NCBI GenBank assembly: GCA_963829355.1
Contig: CAWHHZ010000021.1
Coordinates: forward strand, 186,001 to 250,000
DNA length: 64,000 nt
Direction: 5' to 3'
DNA from: CAWHHZ01 sp963829355
GTDB taxonomy: Bacteria; Acidobacteriota; Thermoanaerobaculia; Gp7-AA8; JAHWKK01
The notes beneath the pieces are model-generated. The model was given only the letters and a program-made list of their open reading frames with translations, did no database searches and was not told the DNA's origin. Positions 40,793-48,262 of the stretch are shown here, one piece after another (within the stretch, counting starts at the first letter, position 1; each line of letters starts with the position of its first letter). The position numbers were made by a program, and so were the translations under genes.

Positions 40793-42075
40793 CGATCCTC
40801 CTCTCGGATGATGTGAGCACCGAGCGCGTTCAGTCTCTCGTCGATGCGCTCGTAACCGCGGTCGATCTGGTGGATGTTGTGGATGACACTCTTGCCTCTC
40901 GCCGCCAGAGCCGCGAGTAGCAGCGCCATGCCGGCACGGATGTCGGGGCTCGTAATGTCGGCTCCCTGGAGCTTGTTGCCGCCGACCACGATCGCGCGGT
41001 GAGGATCACAGAGGATGATGCGCGCGCCCATTCCGATCAGGCTGTCAACGAAGAAGAGCCGTGATTCGAACATCTTCTCGAAGATCATGGAGGTGCCTTC
41101 GGAATGTGTGGCGATCACGAGCATGATCGACAGAAGATCGGCCGGGAACTGCGGCCATGGCCCGTCGTCGATCTTCGGAACCGCAGCCCCGAGCTCGTAG
41201 CGGACGCGCAGATCCTGATCCTTCGGAACACGGATGTTCGAGCCTTCGACGACGATCTCCACGCCGAGCTTCCGCAACATCAACTCGACCGAGTACATGT
41301 GCTCCGGAACCGCTTCCTCGATCAGGATCTCACTGCGGGTCACGGCGGCGAGCCCGATGTAGGAGCCGACCTCGATATGATCGCTCGGGATGGTGAACTC
41401 CCCGCCATGGAGGGAGTCGACACCCTCGACGATGATCTGGTTCGTCGAGATTCCTTCGATCTTCGCTCCGAGGAGGTTGAGAAACTTGCAGAGATCCTGG
41501 ACGTGCGGCTCCGCGGCGGCGTTGTAGATCGTGGTGACACCCTGCGCAAGAACGGCCGCCATCACCGCGTTTTCCGTGGCAGTGACGGAAGCCTCATCGA
41601 GAAACATCCGCTTTCCGATCAGCTCCTGCGCGCTCATGCGGTAGGTCGAGGCATCGACCTCGATCTGCGCACCGAGCGCTTCGAGTGCGAGAAGATGCGT
41701 GTCGACCCGCCGGCGACCAATGGCGTCACCGCCCGGTTTCACGACGGTCGCCCGTCCACACCGTCCGAGCAGCGGTCCGGCAAAGAGAATCGACGCTCTG
41801 ATCCGCTTCGAGAGCGCCTCGTCCGGAGTCGTTGCGCACTCGCCTTTCATGTGAACCCGGACGACGTTTGGCTCGAGATGCTCGACCGATCCGCCGAGCT
41901 GCTCGAGAATCTCGAGCATGATCCGCACGTCGCGGATGTCGGGGAGATTTCTCAGGACGATCGGATCGCTGCTCAGTACAGTGGCCGCGAGAATCGGTAA
42001 TGCGGCGTTCTTGTTGCCTCCGGGACGGATTGATCCCGACAGGCGATGCCCGCCTTCGACGATGAAACGCTCCAT
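40789..42075 (-). CDS. murA: UDP-GlcNAc 1-carboxyvinyltransferase with Asp at the Cys115 position
   Basis: 428-residue MurA, first committed enzyme of peptidoglycan synthesis (adds enolpyruvate from PEP to UDP-GlcNAc). Signatures: SGSIRPGGNKNAALPILAA at the N-terminus, RIRASILFAGPLLGR, RADLLSIML-like FPADLLSIMLVIATHSEG and the C-terminal DIRAGMALLLAALAARG. The active-site loop reads KPGGDAIGRRRVDTH: Asp at residue 117 (codon 41725-41727, GAC) where most MurA have Cys. Asp at this position is catalytically active in several bacteria and makes MurA insensitive to fosfomycin. First gene of the five-gene overlapping operon. Confidence 0.95.
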   Translation of the reverse strand: MERFIVEGGHRLSGSIRPGGNKNAALPILAATVLSSDPIVLRNLPDIRDVRIMLEILEQLGGSVEHLEPNVVRVHMKGECATTPDEALSKRIRASILFAGPLLGRCGRATVVKPGGDAIGRRRVDTHLLALEALGAQIEVDASTYRMSAQELIGKRMFLDEASVTATENAVMAAVLAQGVTTIYNAAAEPHVQDLCKFLNLLGAKIEGISTNQIIVEGVDSLHGGEFTIPSDHIEVGSYIGLAAVTRSEILIEEAVPEHMYSVELMLRKLGVEIVVEGSNIRVPKDQDLRVRYELGAAVPKIDDGPWPQFPADLLSIMLVIATHSEGTSMIFEKMFESRLFFVDSLIGMGARIILCDPHRAIVVGGNKLQGADITSPDIRAGMALLLAALAARGKSVIHNIHQIDRGYERIDERLNALGAHIIREEDR

Positions 42076-42239
42076 GCTCTCCCTTTCCTGATACGATGAA
42101 TGGCCGGTCGCCCGGACCGGACCGATCGGTCTGTGGACTCGTCCACACCCTTCTCACCCGCTCGCTTCGAGCCGGTTCCGGAGCATCTTCTCTGCAAACG
42201 CACTACCGATTTCGCGCGAGCTGCTTTAATCTTAGTACA

Positions 42240-42278
42240 GGGGTCGGCGCGAGACGCGCTCTGCGCGGCCCCTTTTTT
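42240..42278 (+). terminator. Terminator-like hairpin in the walJ leader
   Basis: Stem built from GGGGTC/GGCCCC, GCGC/GCGC and GAG/CTC with loop ACGCG, followed at once by six T (42273-42278). It is directional for the plus strand and ends 8 bases before the walJ ATG at 42287. In the murA/walJ divergent gap it can only be reached by a transcript entering walJ, so it may act as an attenuator. Confidence 0.65.
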
Positions 42279-42286
42279 GGACATTC

Positions 42287-43114
42287 ATGCTTATTTCTCC
42301 ACTAGGTACCGGTAGTTCCGGAAACTCGCACTTTATCGAGTCCGACGGCACTCGCATTCTCGTCGATGCTGGATTCGGCATCCGCACGACTCAAAAGCGA
42401 CTCGAGCAGATCGGCCGGTCGATCGAGACGATCGATGCGATCGTTCTGACTCACGAGCACAGCGACCACATCAAGGGAGTCGCTTCGATCGCAAAGAAGT
42501 ATTCTGTGCCGGTCTACGCAACCCGCGGAACCCTCGACGGCACCGCGCTCGATGAACGAGAGATCCGCGTCGTGGAGATCCGCAACGGCACGAGCTTCCG
42601 TATCGGGGAGCTCGAGATTCACGCCCGGGCGACCAGCCACGACGCATTCGATCCGACCTGCTACGTCGTCGAGGCAGTCGACGGGACGAGGGTCGGGGTC
42701 GCTACCGATCTCGGCTTCGTCGATCCGGGCGTCGTCAAACACCTTCAGGGATGCGATGCCCTCTTCTTCGAGGCCAACCACGATGTCGATCTCCTGAGGC
42801 GGGGATCCTATCCCTGGGTCCTCAAGCGCCGGATCCTGTCGAGGGTCGGGCACCTTTCCAACGATGATTCGATGGCCGCTCTGAAAAGAATCCTCTGCGA
42901 GAGGTTGCAGATTCTGACGCTCATTCACCTGTCGCGCGAAAACAACCACGAATCGATCGTGCGCGAGATGACCCACGAGATGCTCGATCGTCTCGGCGTG
43001 AAGCTGGACGTGAGAATCTCGAAGCAGGATTCGCCGGCTCCGCTCCAGGAGATCTCCAGATCTCCTCTGCCCGCGGCGGCGCCCCGTCCCTATCGCCAGC
43101 TCAGCCTGTTCTGA
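42287..43114 (+). CDS. walJ: MBL-fold hydrolase of the WalJ/YycJ type
   Basis: 275-residue metallo-beta-lactamase fold protein. N-terminal PLGTGSSGNSHFIES, metal-binding THEHSDHIKG and later SHDAFDPTCY, VATDLGF and HLSRENNHES are the WalJ/YycJ pattern. Family members are likely 5'-3' exonucleases in DNA processing and are linked to cell-wall and division control in Firmicutes. A terminator-like hairpin directly precedes the ATG, and the ribosome site is only a weak GGA. Next to purS, 23 bp downstream, so these may share a transcript. Confidence 0.88.
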   Translation: MLISPLGTGSSGNSHFIESDGTRILVDAGFGIRTTQKRLEQIGRSIETIDAIVLTHEHSDHIKGVASIAKKYSVPVYATRGTLDGTALDEREIRVVEIRNGTSFRIGELEIHARATSHDAFDPTCYVVEAVDGTRVGVATDLGFVDPGVVKHLQGCDALFFEANHDVDLLRRGSYPWVLKRRILSRVGHLSNDDSMAALKRILCERLQILTLIHLSRENNHESIVREMTHEMLDRLGVKLDVRISKQDSPAPLQEISRSPLPAAAPRPYRQLSLF

Positions 43115-43137
43115 CCATCAAACGACCGGAGACCCAA

Positions 43138-43383
43138 TTGAAAGCTACCGTCATCGTCGAGCTCAAACCGTCGGTTCTCGATCCCCAGGGAAAAGCGATT
43201 CAGCACTCACTCGACAGCCTCGGGTTTTCAGAGGTGGAAGATGTTCGCGCCGGAAAGGTGTTCCGAATTTCGCTGAATGATGATGCGACGAACGAACAGA
43301 TCGAGACCCGGATCAAGGAGATGTGCGAGCGCCTCCTCGCCAACACGGTCGTGGAGAACTACAGCTACACGCTGGAACGATGA
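43138..43383 (+). CDS. purS: Phosphoribosylformylglycinamidine synthase subunit PurS
   Basis: 81 residues, the small dimerising subunit of the three-part FGAM synthase (PurS, PurQ, PurL). The typical pattern is seen: VIVELKPSVLDPQGKAIQHS, LGFSEVEDVRAGKVFRI and ERLLANTVVENYSY. TTG start with GGAG eight bases upstream. The final ER and TGA come from GGAACGATGA, the first unit of an AACGATG repeat. PurQ follows 1.2 kb later, after an unrelated gene; PurL is not in the window. Confidence 0.92.
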   Translation: MKATVIVELKPSVLDPQGKAIQHSLDSLGFSEVEDVRAGKVFRISLNDDATNEQIETRIKEMCERLLANTVVENYSYTLER

Positions 43384-43480
43384 ACGCGGAACGATGAACG
43401 ATGAGGAAGGCGTGGGCCGCTCATCGCTCACCAGATTCCTCCGTTCATCGTTCATCTTTCATCGTTCTGCGTTCATAGGC
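43376..43480. repeat. AACGATG repeats split around a short core
   Basis: GGAACGATGAACGCGGAACG...ATGAGG at 43376-43403 faces inverted TTCATCGTTCATC...TTTCATCGTTCTGCGTTCAT at 43442-43476. The second half lies inside the apparent coding start of the propeller gene. Confidence 0.7.
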
Positions 43481-44542
43481 CTGCTTCTTTTCTCCTTTGC
43501 GCACTCGCTTGCCGCGACCACGATCGAGTCCGTCTCCACGCGCGGGAGAAACGTCGTCAAGCAGTATCAGCTCGACGGCCGGCCGGCTGGCATTGCCGTC
43601 GGTGCTGACGGTTTGCTGTACGTCGGCATGGCCAACGATCAGTCGGTGATCGCGATCGATACGGCAAAGGACGCGATCGTCCGCGAGGTGGTTCTCGACG
43701 ATCCCGACATCGCCGCCACCAAGGAGCTGCGGACGTTGCGGCTCGACAGGAGGCTCAACCGGCTGATCATCGCTCAAGGGACCGACGAGAGCGTGAGCAT
43801 TCTGACTCTCCCGGAGCTGGCGATCGAGCGCGAGATCACACTCGAGGGAGAGCTGATCCGCGATGCCGTTCCTGATCCTCTCGGACGCTATCTCTTCGTT
43901 CTCGGACGTGATCTGCATATTTTCGATGCGAGCGGGGACCGGGTCATACGTACGATTCGGGAGATCGCCCCGATGGCAATTGCGGTCTCCGATGACGGCA
44001 GCACACTGGCCGTCGTCGGCTCGGAAGAGTTCTCTGCCGGGAAAGCCACCGTGGTTTCGCTTTGGGACCTCGCAGAGCTGCGGGAGTCGAGCCGCGAGCC
44101 CCTTCAGACTGACCGGGACATCCGCGCCGTCACCTTCGCCGCCTCGGGACGCGCCCTGATCGCCGTCGCGGACGACTGGCTCGGAGAGAAGTCGCTCGGC
44201 GCGCGCTCGGATGAAGCCACAATGAAAAAGGATTCTACCGGGAATCAGCGGATGGAGGTCTCATTCGGGGATCTCGTCAGCAGTGAGACGATCTGCCTGT
44301 CTGGTTCAGCCGGAGCGCAATCGCTCGTCACGAATGCAGACGGCACGATCGTCTACTTTCCGGAGAAGCGCTGCGGTTCCAGTGGCACCTTCACTGGATC
44401 GAAGAGGCTCGTCGTGTCCGCCTCGGTCTACGGTGTCGACGCTGCCGCGGTGGAGCGTGAGAAGAGATCGGGCCGGTTGTGGGTGAGCGATCCAGAGGGT
44501 ACCGTGACACTCTACGAGACGCCCACCCCCGCTCGCAGGTAG
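43394..44542 (+). CDS. Secreted YncE-like beta-propeller protein
   Basis: About 382 residues. Blades of 40-45 residues with VGADGLLYVGMANDQSVIAI, LRTLRLDRRLNRLIIAQGTD, DPLGRYLFVLGRDLHIFDAS and AVSDDGSTLAVVGSEE are the seven-bladed YncE/lactonase pattern. A signal peptide ends at FAHSLA. The start is uncertain: the ATG at 43394 belongs to a repeat unit and the N-terminal SSFIFHRSAFIG is itself repeat translation, so repeats seem to have replaced or extended the original beginning. Located between purS and purQ with no evident link to purine synthesis. Confidence 0.72.
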   Translation: MNDEEGVGRSSLTRFLRSSFIFHRSAFIGLLLFSFAHSLAATTIESVSTRGRNVVKQYQLDGRPAGIAVGADGLLYVGMANDQSVIAIDTAKDAIVREVVLDDPDIAATKELRTLRLDRRLNRLIIAQGTDESVSILTLPELAIEREITLEGELIRDAVPDPLGRYLFVLGRDLHIFDASGDRVIRTIREIAPMAIAVSDDGSTLAVVGSEEFSAGKATVVSLWDLAELRESSREPLQTDRDIRAVTFAASGRALIAVADDWLGEKSLGARSDEATMKKDSTGNQRMEVSFGDLVSSETICLSGSAGAQSLVTNADGTIVYFPEKRCGSSGTFTGSKRLVVSASVYGVDAAAVEREKRSGRLWVSDPEGTVTLYETPTPARR

Positions 44543-44586
44543 CGCGGCAGCTTGAAACCGGAACGAAGAATCACCAAACTGTGCCG

Positions 44587-45282
44587 ATGAAATTCGCGAT
44601 TGTCGTCTTCCCGGGCTCCAACTGTGACCACGATGCCGAGCATGTCGCCCGCGATGTACTCGGGGCGGAAGTGGAGATGCTGTGGCACGGGGACGAGGAC
44701 CTGCGGGGCGCGGATTGCGTAATCATTCCGGGCGGGTTCTCATATGGGGACTATCTCCGTGCCGGCGCGATCGCAAAGTTTGCTCCGATCATGAAGAAGG
44801 TCCGAGAGCACGCGGATCGCGGCGGCCTCGTTCTCGGGATCTGCAACGGCTTTCAGGTTCTCACCGAGACCGGTCTGCTGCCGGGAGCACTGATCCGGAA
44901 CGAGCATCTCCGGTTCGTCTCGCGCGATGTGTGGTTGCGCACCGAGACCATCAGAACCCCCTTCACCGAGGCCATGGAAGAAGGCGAGCTACTCAGTCTG
45001 GCGATTGCACACGGCGAGGGAAACTATTACGCCGACGAGGCAGTACTCGATGCGCTCGAGGACAACGACCAGGTCGTTTTCCGCTACTGCGACGCCGAGG
45101 GACGGGTCACACGCGAAGCAAATCCGAACGGGTCCGCGCGCAACATCGCCGGTATCTGCAACCTCGGTCGCAACGTCTTTGGTCTGATGCCGCACCCGGA
45201 GCGGTGCTCGGAGGACGTGATGGGAAGCGCAGATGGATTGAAGATCTTCCGATCGATCATGGACGCTGGGGTTAGAAATTGA
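44587..45282 (+). CDS. purQ: Phosphoribosylformylglycinamidine synthase subunit PurQ
   Basis: 231-residue glutamine amidotransferase subunit supplying ammonia to FGAM synthase. Start MKFAIVVFPGSNCDHD; nucleophile Cys86 in LVLGICNGFQVL; His/Glu of the triad in AIAHGEGNYY and MPHPERCSED. The ATG at 44587 is used; GTG at 44581 in frame is possible. The stop at 45280-45282 lies inside an ATTGAAA heptamer array. Intact. Confidence 0.94.
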   Translation: MKFAIVVFPGSNCDHDAEHVARDVLGAEVEMLWHGDEDLRGADCVIIPGGFSYGDYLRAGAIAKFAPIMKKVREHADRGGLVLGICNGFQVLTETGLLPGALIRNEHLRFVSRDVWLRTETIRTPFTEAMEEGELLSLAIAHGEGNYYADEAVLDALEDNDQVVFRYCDAEGRVTREANPNGSARNIAGICNLGRNVFGLMPHPERCSEDVMGSADGLKIFRSIMDAGVRN

Positions 45283-45298
45283 AAATTGAAAATTGAGA
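45276..45298. repeat. ATTGAAA heptamer array at the purQ stop
   Basis: AAATTGAAAATTGAAAATTGAGAA: three units with 7-bp period; the purQ TGA is within the first unit. A separate sequence family from AACGATG but with the same unit length. Confidence 0.6.
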
Positions 45299-45381
45299 AT
45301 GGAAGGACCGTCCAGGGTTTGGAGGAGCGACGAACTGTCAGGATGACAAGCGAACATTTTCCATCAGAACGGAGGGGCCGC

Positions 45382-45711
45382 GTGCACTATTACAAGAACG
45401 ATCATCTGGCGAAGTTCGGTGAGATCGAAGAGGGGGCGCCGGAGCTGGCGAAGAAGTTTTTCGACTACTACGGCGCCGTGTTTGCCGCTGGCGCGCTCTC
45501 TGAGAGGGAGAAGGCGCTGATCGCTCTTGCGGTGGCGCATGCGGTCCAATGTCCGTACTGCATCGACGCCTACACGAAGGAGAGTCTGCAGAAGGGGGCG
45601 GATCTCGAGCAGATGACCGAAGCGGTCCACGTCGCCTGTGCGATCAGAGGTGGGGCTTCGCTCGTTCACGGACTCCAGATGAAAGAGCACTCCGAGAAGG
45701 CAGGGATGTGA
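45382..45711 (+). CDS. Arsenosugar-associated AhpD/CMD-like protein
   Basis: 109 residues. Carboxymuconolactone decarboxylase/AhpD fold with the redox pair in HAVQCPYCIDAYTKE (C-x-x-C). The whole pattern VHYYKNDHLAKFGEI...GALSEREKALIALAVAHAVQ matches the peroxidase-like partner of arsenosugar biosynthesis. The GTG at 45382 has GGAGGGG six bases upstream and gives the usual family length; an ATG at 45343 is less likely. Its TGA overlaps the arsS GTG (ATGTGA), so the two are translated together. Confidence 0.85.
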   Translation: MHYYKNDHLAKFGEIEEGAPELAKKFFDYYGAVFAAGALSEREKALIALAVAHAVQCPYCIDAYTKESLQKGADLEQMTEAVHVACAIRGGASLVHGLQMKEHSEKAGM

Positions 45712-46841
45712 GCGAGAGCTTCGACATCCGGGCGCTGCTGAAGGCAGCCGAGGCTGGTGAGCCTCTGGAGCTGGAAGGGCCGAAGACGACGAAGTCGCTT
45801 CGGTACAGGCATTCCGCGCTCGCTTCACCGGCTGCCGAGCTGGCGATCCTCGATACGTTGCGTCTTCCCGATGGAGCCGTTCTCGATTTTGATCGGCGGC
45901 TTGAACAGACGGGCCTCGGACTTCTCACGCCGGCACCGCTCGAGATTTTCCAGATCAATCTCGGGAAGCTGTGCAACATGACCTGCCGGCACTGCCACGT
46001 CGATGCGGGTCCGGACCGGTGGGACGCGATGATGACTCGCGATACGGTCGACGCCTGCCTCGATGCTCTCGACAGGAGTGGCGTCCATACCGTCGATCTG
46101 ACGGGTGGTGCGCCGGAGCTTCATCCTGACTTCCGGTATCTGGTGGATGAATGCGTCCGTCGCGGCGTCCACGTCATCGACCGCTGCAACCTCTCGGTTC
46201 TGCTCGTTGGGAAATGCCGCGATCTGCCCGAGTGGCTCGGCGAGCGCGGCGTGGAGATCGTTGCATCCCTGCCGCATTACAGGAAGCGGAATACGGATGC
46301 GCAGCGGGGCGACGGAGCGTTCGAGAAATCGATTGAGGCATTGAAGCGGCTCAATGAGGCGGGGTACGGGAAGGGAGATCCGAGGCGCGTTCTGACCCTC
46401 ATGAGCAACCCTGCTGGCGCGTTTCTGGCGCCGAATCAGAAATCGGTCGAGAGAGAGTGGCGAGAGGGGCTCGAAGCAAATCATGGCATCAGCTTCGACA
46501 GGCTGTTTGCGCTCAACAACATGCCGATCTCGCGGTATCTGGAGTGGCTCGTCGAGTCTGGAAATCTTCAGGAGTATATGGAGTTGCTCTCCCGCTCCTT
46601 CAACCCCTCCGCGGTCGCCGGACTCATGTGCCGCAACACGATCTCGATCTCATGGGATGGCAGGATCTTCGACTGCGACTTCAATCAGATGCTCGATCTC
46701 GAGGCGCAGCCGTCATCGGGGAGTGCGCTGATCGGCGACTTCGATCTCGAAGAATGGCAAGACCGCGGCGTGGTCACTCGCGCACATTGCTTCGGATGCA
46801 CGGCAGGAGCGGGCAGCTCGTGCGGCGGCGCCACCGCCTGA
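45708..46841 (+). CDS. arsS: Arsenosugar biosynthesis radical SAM protein ArsS
   Basis: 377 residues. Radical SAM cluster motif C-x3-C-x2-C at Cys89, Cys93, Cys96 (KLCNMTCRHCHVDAG), then DLTGGAPEL and CNLSVLL. The C-terminus carries further cysteines (AGLMCRNTIS, IFDCDFN, HCFGCTAGAGSSCGG) for an auxiliary cluster. In characterised systems ArsS helps convert methylated arsenic to arsenosugars. GTG start overlapping the CMD gene. No ArsM methyltransferase is within the window. The protein ends just before a CGTCAGT repeat. Confidence 0.9.
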   Translation: MSESFDIRALLKAAEAGEPLELEGPKTTKSLRYRHSALASPAAELAILDTLRLPDGAVLDFDRRLEQTGLGLLTPAPLEIFQINLGKLCNMTCRHCHVDAGPDRWDAMMTRDTVDACLDALDRSGVHTVDLTGGAPELHPDFRYLVDECVRRGVHVIDRCNLSVLLVGKCRDLPEWLGERGVEIVASLPHYRKRNTDAQRGDGAFEKSIEALKRLNEAGYGKGDPRRVLTLMSNPAGAFLAPNQKSVEREWREGLEANHGISFDRLFALNNMPISRYLEWLVESGNLQEYMELLSRSFNPSAVAGLMCRNTISISWDGRIFDCDFNQMLDLEAQPSSGSALIGDFDLEEWQDRGVVTRAHCFGCTAGAGSSCGGATA

Positions 46842-46849
46842 TATCAGGT

Positions 46850-47001
46850 TTCAGTCGTCAGTCGTCAGTCATCAGTCATCAGTGAGGCTGGCGCACGAAC
46901 TGCTGGTAGTCCTGACTGAGGGTCGAACAACTGCGCCCTGCACCGACCGACAGCTGACTGCTGAAGACTGACGACTGACGACTGACGACTGAAAGACTGA
47001 T
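46850..47001. repeat. Inverted (CGTCAGT)n cassette
   Basis: CAGTCGTCAGTCGTCAGTCA at 46851-46884 faces GACTGACGACTGACGACTGA at 46966-46991 around a core of about 66 bp. Next to the right arm GACTGATG provides the ATG of the following gene. Confidence 0.8.
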
Positions 47002-47470
47002 GCAAAGACTCATTCAATGGAACGACATGCGGCTCCTGGTCGCGGCGGAGCGGATCGAAGCGATCGCCCGCCAGAAGATCGGAGAGCAGCAGATCCCTGT
47101 GCGCGACGTGGAGATGCGTTTTTTCGACTCGCTGCTGGAAATCAACGGAAAGCTTGCGAAAGTGATCCCGCTGCCGTTCCGGGTCGAGATCCGACGGATC
47201 GACGTCGAGGGCGGTGATGTCGTCGTGCGGCTCGATCGGATCTCGGCGGCCGGACTGCCCGTGCCGATGTTCCTCGGGAAGCTTTTCGACCGGCAGGCAG
47301 CGGGTGGTAATGTGGTGATCGAAGGGGAAGGGCCGTCGATTCGCATCCGCGTGGACCGCTTCTTGCCTCCATTCATTGACGCTACGATCACGGATATTCG
47401 CATCAGTAGCGAGGGGATCGTCGTGATTCTCGGAGCAGGAGGGGCGGACCCGCCCGAAGGAGCGATCTGA
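47000..47470 (+). CDS. Hypothetical protein, lipid-binding-like
   Basis: 156 residues, no signal peptide or membrane helix. Composition and pattern (MRFFDSLLEINGKLAKVIPL, FRVEIRRIDVEGGDVVVRLD, RFLPPFIDATITDIRISSEG) are alternating beta strands reminiscent of LptA/DUF2993-like lipid-binding sheets, but I cannot name the family. ATG at 47000 derives from the CTGATG end of the repeat. It ends one base before the next ATG (GAUCUGAAUG), so the two genes are coupled. Confidence 0.65.
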   Translation: MQRLIQWNDMRLLVAAERIEAIARQKIGEQQIPVRDVEMRFFDSLLEINGKLAKVIPLPFRVEIRRIDVEGGDVVVRLDRISAAGLPVPMFLGKLFDRQAAGGNVVIEGEGPSIRIRVDRFLPPFIDATITDIRISSEGIVVILGAGGADPPEGAI

Positions 47471-48007
47471 ATGGCAACGAAAAAGAGCTCGAAGAAGAGT
47501 GGAGAAGAGACGCTGGACGAATCGATGGACTCGATGACCTCCGCGGTCGACGTGAAGAGCAATCTCACCGACGATAAGGCGGGCCGCTTCTACGATCGGC
47601 TGCGTGCGTCGATCGGTGCGTACGTCGACAAGCGCGATGCCAAGCTCGGCAAGGTCAAGGGCTATCTGCTCCTGGTTCCGGACGTCTTCATCCTGTTGTT
47701 CCGGCTCTTCCGCGATGATCGCGTCAGCGCTCAGGACAAGGCGATTCTCGGGACGGGACTCGCGTACTTTGTGTTTCCGCTGGATATCGTCCCCGAGGGG
47801 ATCATCGGCCCGATGGGCTATCTCGACGATCTCGTGTTCGCCGCCTACATCCTGAATCGGATGCTTCTCGACACGGACGAGGAGATCCTGCGCGAGCACT
47901 GGAGCGGTGATGAAGATCTGCTTCAGATGATCCGGAGGGTACTCAAAGTTGGCGACAGTCTCGTCAACAAGAAGTTCGTCAACAGGATCAAGAAGATCGT
48001 CGGCTGA
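47471..48007 (+). CDS. DUF1232 (YkvA-like) membrane protein
   Basis: 178 residues. A charged N-terminal tail (KKSSKKSGEETLDES) is followed by the DUF1232 core: AKLGKVKGYLLLVPDVFILL, then YFVFPLDIVPEGIIGPMGYL with the signature PxDxxPd...GyxDD. Two membrane segments are likely. Function unknown. Translated together with the preceding hypothetical protein. Confidence 0.82.
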   Translation: MATKKSSKKSGEETLDESMDSMTSAVDVKSNLTDDKAGRFYDRLRASIGAYVDKRDAKLGKVKGYLLLVPDVFILLFRLFRDDRVSAQDKAILGTGLAYFVFPLDIVPEGIIGPMGYLDDLVFAAYILNRMLLDTDEEILREHWSGDEDLLQMIRRVLKVGDSLVNKKFVNRIKKIVG

Positions 48008-48262
48008 GAGGGCAGTGTACCGGCCGTCATCCTGAGCCGCCTCATGGCATCGCGTCGCCGTGAAAAGGCTGTCATCCTGAGCCGCCGGAGCGCAGCGGAG
48101 GACGGTCGAAGGATCGCGTCGAGTCATTCTCGCTTTGAGTTCCCTCCGCAATTCACTTCGAGTCATGCCGTACGCGATCCTTCGCTTTGCTCAGGATGAC
48201 GTGCCCGGCCCGCAGCGCGTCGTACGTCATCTCTCCTTTTCCCGTACAATTCGCGCCAGCAC
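48008..48262. repeat. TCATCCTGAGC palindromic element
   Basis: Two adjacent TCATCCTGAGCCGCC units at 48028 and 48073, and a closing CGATCCTTCGC...CAGGATGAC at 48175-48201. 255 bp with no gene. Confidence 0.75.
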
